A DNA stretch of 7,599 nt from Pseudomonadota bacterium. GTDB taxonomy: Bacteria > Pseudomonadota > Alphaproteobacteria > Sphingomonadales > Sphingomonadaceae. The DNA lies in assembly GCA_023427285.1 (NCBI GenBank), contig JAEZBH010000497.1, positions 1 through 7,599 of the forward strand. Direction: 5' to 3'. Made by a program: the position numbers and the translations under genes. A model generated the notes under the pieces. That model made no database searches. It was not told the DNA's origin and worked only from the letters and a program-made list of their open reading frames with translations. This document shows, piece by piece, positions 6,265 through 7,599 of this stretch; position 1 is the stretch's first letter; every line of letters starts with the position of its first letter.

Positions 6265-6861
6265 TCAGCGCGACAGGCTGGCCTGAAGCGGGCCGACGGC
6301 GGCCAGATGGGCGGCAGAGGCGTCATCGATGCGGCGCAGCAGTTGCCCGGCCTGCGCGAGCGAGGCGGAGACGTTCGCGCCGTTTGCCGCCAGAAGGGCA
6401 AGATCGCCCGTCATGCCGTTCACGGCATCGCGAATCTCATCGAAGCGGGCAGCGGTCTGGTTGAAGCGGCTGAGTTCAAGCTCTGCCGTGGCCCAGGCTT
6501 CCGAAGCGGGAGCGGCGTTTTTGGCGGCGGCAACGGCAGCTTCCGTGACGCCGCGCTGCTTGTTCCAGCTCTCCAGCGCCATGCTGAAAGCCCGCTGTTC
6601 ATCGGCAAGGCGGGCAGCGACAGCCGCCACGCCCGGTTCGGCGCTGTTTTGTCCAGCCATGCTTTGTTCAGTGGGGGCAGGCGGAGCGCCGGTTTCCGCA
6701 AACGGCAGGTCGGCTTTGACGACCTGTGTGTCGTTGCAGGTGCCAGCTTGGCGCTCGGCAGGCGTTTTCAGGCTGGGCCACTCGCCGCCTTTGTTGGCGC
6801 AGGCGGCCAGCGGCAGGAAACAGGCGAGAGCAGCGAGGGTCGATACGGTGCGGATCATCAT
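6265..6861 (-). CDS. Uncharacterised lipoprotein
   Basis: This 198-residue product starts MMIRTVSTLAALACFLPLAA with Cys21, a classic lipoprotein signal with lipobox LAAC. Ala follows the Cys, so by the E. coli Asp+2 rule it would be sorted to the outer membrane. After WPSLKTPAER comes a Pro/Ala-rich linker (about 50-80), then Ala-rich, probably helical sequence to the end (about 80-198), which could form a coiled-coil-like bundle. I recognise no named domain. The WPSL.TPAER segment plus an Ala-rich helical tail recalls hypothetical lipoproteins of sphingomonads, but that is from memory and uncertain. The tandem ATGs at 6861 and 6858 follow AGGG by 8 and 11 bases; I take the first. The gene stands alone, converging on the efflux gene at a shared terminator. 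Confidence 0.82.
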   Translation of the reverse strand: MMIRTVSTLAALACFLPLAACANKGGEWPSLKTPAERQAGTCNDTQVVKADLPFAETGAPPAPTEQSMAGQNSAEPGVAAVAARLADEQRAFSMALESWNKQRGVTEAAVAAAKNAAPASEAWATAELELSRFNQTAARFDEIRDAVNGMTGDLALLAANGANVSASLAQAGQLLRRIDDASAAHLAAVGPLQASLSR

Positions 6862-7003
6862 GGGTGGCACCCTAATCCATTTTGTCACGGACTGAAAACA
6901 GGCAGTGCGCGGCAAAGCTCCTGTCTTTTTTGTGTGGAAGAGCGTGCTGAGGGGGTGCGGGAAGGGGGTGGAGCGGCGCGCAAGATCGGCCCTGTTCGGC
7001 GGT

Positions 7004-7052
7004 TTCTGGCGTCATATCTGGCAGATGTGCCGCCGAAACCATTCTGGCGTCA
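7004..7052. repeat. 11-bp direct repeat TTCTGGCGTCA
   Basis: TTCTGGCGTCA occurs exactly at 7004-7014 and 7042-7052, a 38-base period. The second copy ends just before the candidate -35 element of the tRNA promoter. It could be a paired activator site or a small duplication. Confidence 0.6.
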
Positions 7053-7057
7053 AAAAA

Positions 7058-7085
7058 TTAACCTTTAATATCAGCTTGTTATAAG
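7058..7085 (+). promoter_or_regulatory. Candidate promoter of tRNA-Arg
   Basis: TTAACC (7058-7063) and TATAAG (7080-7085) are spaced by 16 bases in the only A+T-rich stretch upstream of the tRNA. The -10 matches consensus at 5/6 positions and the -35 at 4/6. Transcription from about 7092 would give a 5' leader of about 75 bases, containing the 7110-7128 hairpin, to be removed by RNase P. A weaker pair, TTGCGC and TAGGTT with 17-base spacing (about 7114-7142), is an alternative closer to the tRNA. Confidence 0.4.
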
Positions 7086-7104
7086 AAAATTAAAAGAACC
7101 TGAC

Positions 7105-7128
7105 AAAAAGCCCTTGCGCACCAAGGGC
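7105..7128 (-). terminator. Minus-strand Rho-independent terminator
   Basis: Read on the minus strand, GCCCTTG (7128-7122), loop GTGCG and CAAGGGC (7116-7110) form a perfect 7-bp G+C-rich stem. A run of five T (7109-7105) follows at once. The nearest minus-strand gene upstream is the TetR-family gene ending at 7341, on the other side of the tRNA. On the plus strand the hairpin has no T-run, so it should not stop tRNA transcription. Confidence 0.65.
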
Positions 7129-7168
7129 GATCTGGATAGGTTCCGCGCCGTCAGCCAACAAGGCTTGC

Positions 7169-7245
7169 GCGCCCGTAGCTCAGCTGGATAGAGCATCAGA
7201 CTACGAATCTGAGGGTCGGACGTTCGAATCGTTCCGGGCGCGCCA
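7169..7245 (+). tRNA. tRNA-Arg (anticodon ACG)
   Basis: A complete cloverleaf can be drawn: acceptor GCGCCCG (7169-7175) with CGGGCGC (7235-7241); D stem GCTC/GAGC (7178-7181, 7191-7194); anticodon stem TCAGA/TCTGA (7196-7200, 7208-7212). The loop CTACGAA puts ACG at 7203-7205. The T stem GGACG/CGTTC has one G-T pair and encloses TTCGAAT. The discriminator base is G at 7242 and CCA is encoded at 7243-7245. Anticodon ACG, with A34 normally edited to inosine, reads CGU, CGC and CGA arginine codons. It appears to be a single-gene unit with its own promoter and terminator. Confidence 0.98.
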
Positions 7246-7300
7246 TTTTCTCCCTGACATCTCCCCGAGAAAATCGCTAACAAGATCAACCGCTTCAAGC

Positions 7301-7325
7301 GCACCCCGCGTTTGCGGTGCTTTTT
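7301..7325 (+). terminator. Intrinsic terminator after tRNA-Arg
   Basis: GCACCCCGC (7301-7309) pairs with GCGGTGC (7314-7320), with two extra C residues bulged, around a short GTTT loop. TTTTT (7321-7325) follows. It lies 55 bases after the tRNA 3' end and faces the right way for that transcript. It has no A-run on its left, so it should not serve the opposing TetR gene. Confidence 0.7.
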
Positions 7326-7340
7326 GCGTTCTGCGGTCGT

Positions 7341-7599
7341 TTACCCCTGCTTGCGTGCCCGCACGCCGTTCAAGAACAGATCGATGGCATAGCGGGTCCA
7401 GGTGCGGCAGGCGTCTGCATCGAAGGTATCGAGCCCGAGCGAGGCCGCCCGCAGCGGCGCTGCCAGTACCATGTGTTGCAGCATGAGCATGCTTTGGCGC
7501 GGGTCTGGGCAGACAATCTCGCCCCGCTCTGCGGCCTTCGTCAGCAAGTCCAGAAGAATGAGGCGGCCGGGGAATGTTTCATCGCGGTCGGTCATGCGG
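7341..7599 (-). CDS. TetR/AcrR-family transcriptional regulator, C-terminal part (partial)
   Basis: The last 86 or so codons of a minus-strand gene run off the right edge with the frame open, so the start and the DNA-binding helix-turn-helix are not in the window. The visible part is helical. It contains SMLMLQHMVLAAPLRAASLGLDTFDADACRTWTRYAIDLFLNGVRA, written here as three pieces: SMLMLQHMVLAAPLRAASLG, LDTFDADACRTWTRYAIDLF and LNGVRA. The spacing of the two last helices and the closing 'a.dlFlnG' pattern are typical of the ligand-binding and dimerisation domain of TetR-type repressors of the AefR-like group. Ligand and targets are unknown. It ends with TAA at 7343-7341. Its transcript probably reads left through the tRNA gene to the terminator at 7105-7128. 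A link to the efflux pump 1.2 kb away is possible but unsupported. Confidence 0.75.
   Translation of the reverse strand, partial: RMTDRDETFPGRLILLDLLTKAAERGEIVCPDPRQSMLMLQHMVLAAPLRAASLGLDTFDADACRTWTRYAIDLFLNGVRARKQG

Larger units (their letters stand above)
6862..7168. other. Gene-free region between the lipoprotein gene and tRNA-Arg
   Basis: I find no supportable protein gene. The left part is the 5' region of the lipoprotein gene with its AGGG ribosome-binding site; I found no clear promoter pair. In the middle are a G-rich patch (about 6951-6972, GGGGG-TGC-GGG-AA-GGGGG) and an 11-bp direct repeat. The right part (7051-7105) turns sharply A+T-rich and holds a candidate tRNA promoter, followed by a minus-strand terminator hairpin. 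Confidence 0.6.

Noticed and set aside
6899..6926. Plus-strand terminator-like ACAGG...CCTGT followed by T6
   Set aside because: The stem is only 5 bp with a 17-base loop, and no plus-strand gene ends there.
6951..6972. Possible G-quadruplex in the G-rich patch
   Set aside because: Only three runs of three or more G are present, so a stable three-tier quadruplex cannot form.
6247..7068. Plus-strand 273-residue open frame opposite the lipoprotein gene
   Set aside because: It is antisense to a gene with a clear signal peptide, lipobox and ribosome-binding site, and it begins in the terminator.
7071..7304. Minus-strand 77-residue open frame containing GTIRTSDPQIRSLMLYPAEL
   Set aside because: It is the antisense translation of tRNA-Arg, a well-known recurring false protein prediction.
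1..7599. CRISPR arrays, insertion sequences, integrase or attachment-site duplications
   Set aside because: No spaced repeats, transposase-like protein or copy of the tRNA 3' end was found elsewhere in the window.

Overview
The window looks like a G+C-rich alphaproteobacterial chromosome segment. The evidence is the conserved rpmH-rnpA-yidD-yidC cluster, the YidC core sequence (PLANKSYASM), an RnpA with a DYVFIGR-type C-terminus that recalls sphingomonads, and divergent or convergent single genes with strong opposite-strand shadow reading frames. The order assignment (Sphingomonadales-like) is a weak inference.

Left part (1-2216, minus strand): rpmH (bL34), rnpA (RNase P protein), yidD and yidC are packed with gaps of 36, 1 and 4 bases. 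A well-formed sigma70-type promoter lies in front of rpmH. The cluster joins ribosome and tRNA maturation to membrane protein insertion. yidC has an in-frame TAA just inside its insertase core, and the same frame continues with conserved YidC sequence to the window edge. This is either a sequence error or a recent nonsense mutation in a normally essential gene.

Middle (2217-4769): a roughly 300-base divergent intergenic region holds 12-bp tandem repeats and a perfect 8-bp dyad. It leads into a plus-strand membrane protein with a CHASE4-like periplasmic domain, a GGDEF domain and an EAL domain. The GGDEF motif is intact, but the EAL domain has lost several catalytic residues. The protein is therefore best read as a diguanylate cyclase with a non-catalytic EAL module. 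Its start is uncertain and lies next to an 8-G tract.

Right part (4770-7599): a Bcr/CflA-type MFS efflux pump (+) converges on an uncharacterised lipoprotein gene (-) at a strong bidirectional terminator. A gene-free stretch of about 300 bases follows, then tRNA-Arg(ACG) (+) with its own terminator. The 3' part of a TetR-family regulator gene (-) runs off the window. A minus-strand terminator lies on the far side of the tRNA, so the TetR transcript may run antisense through the tRNA gene.

I do not see a new multi-gene system here. The points most worth a second look are the yidC stop, the degenerate EAL domain, the G-tract at the cyclase start, the RnpA insertion and the TetR/tRNA terminator arrangement.
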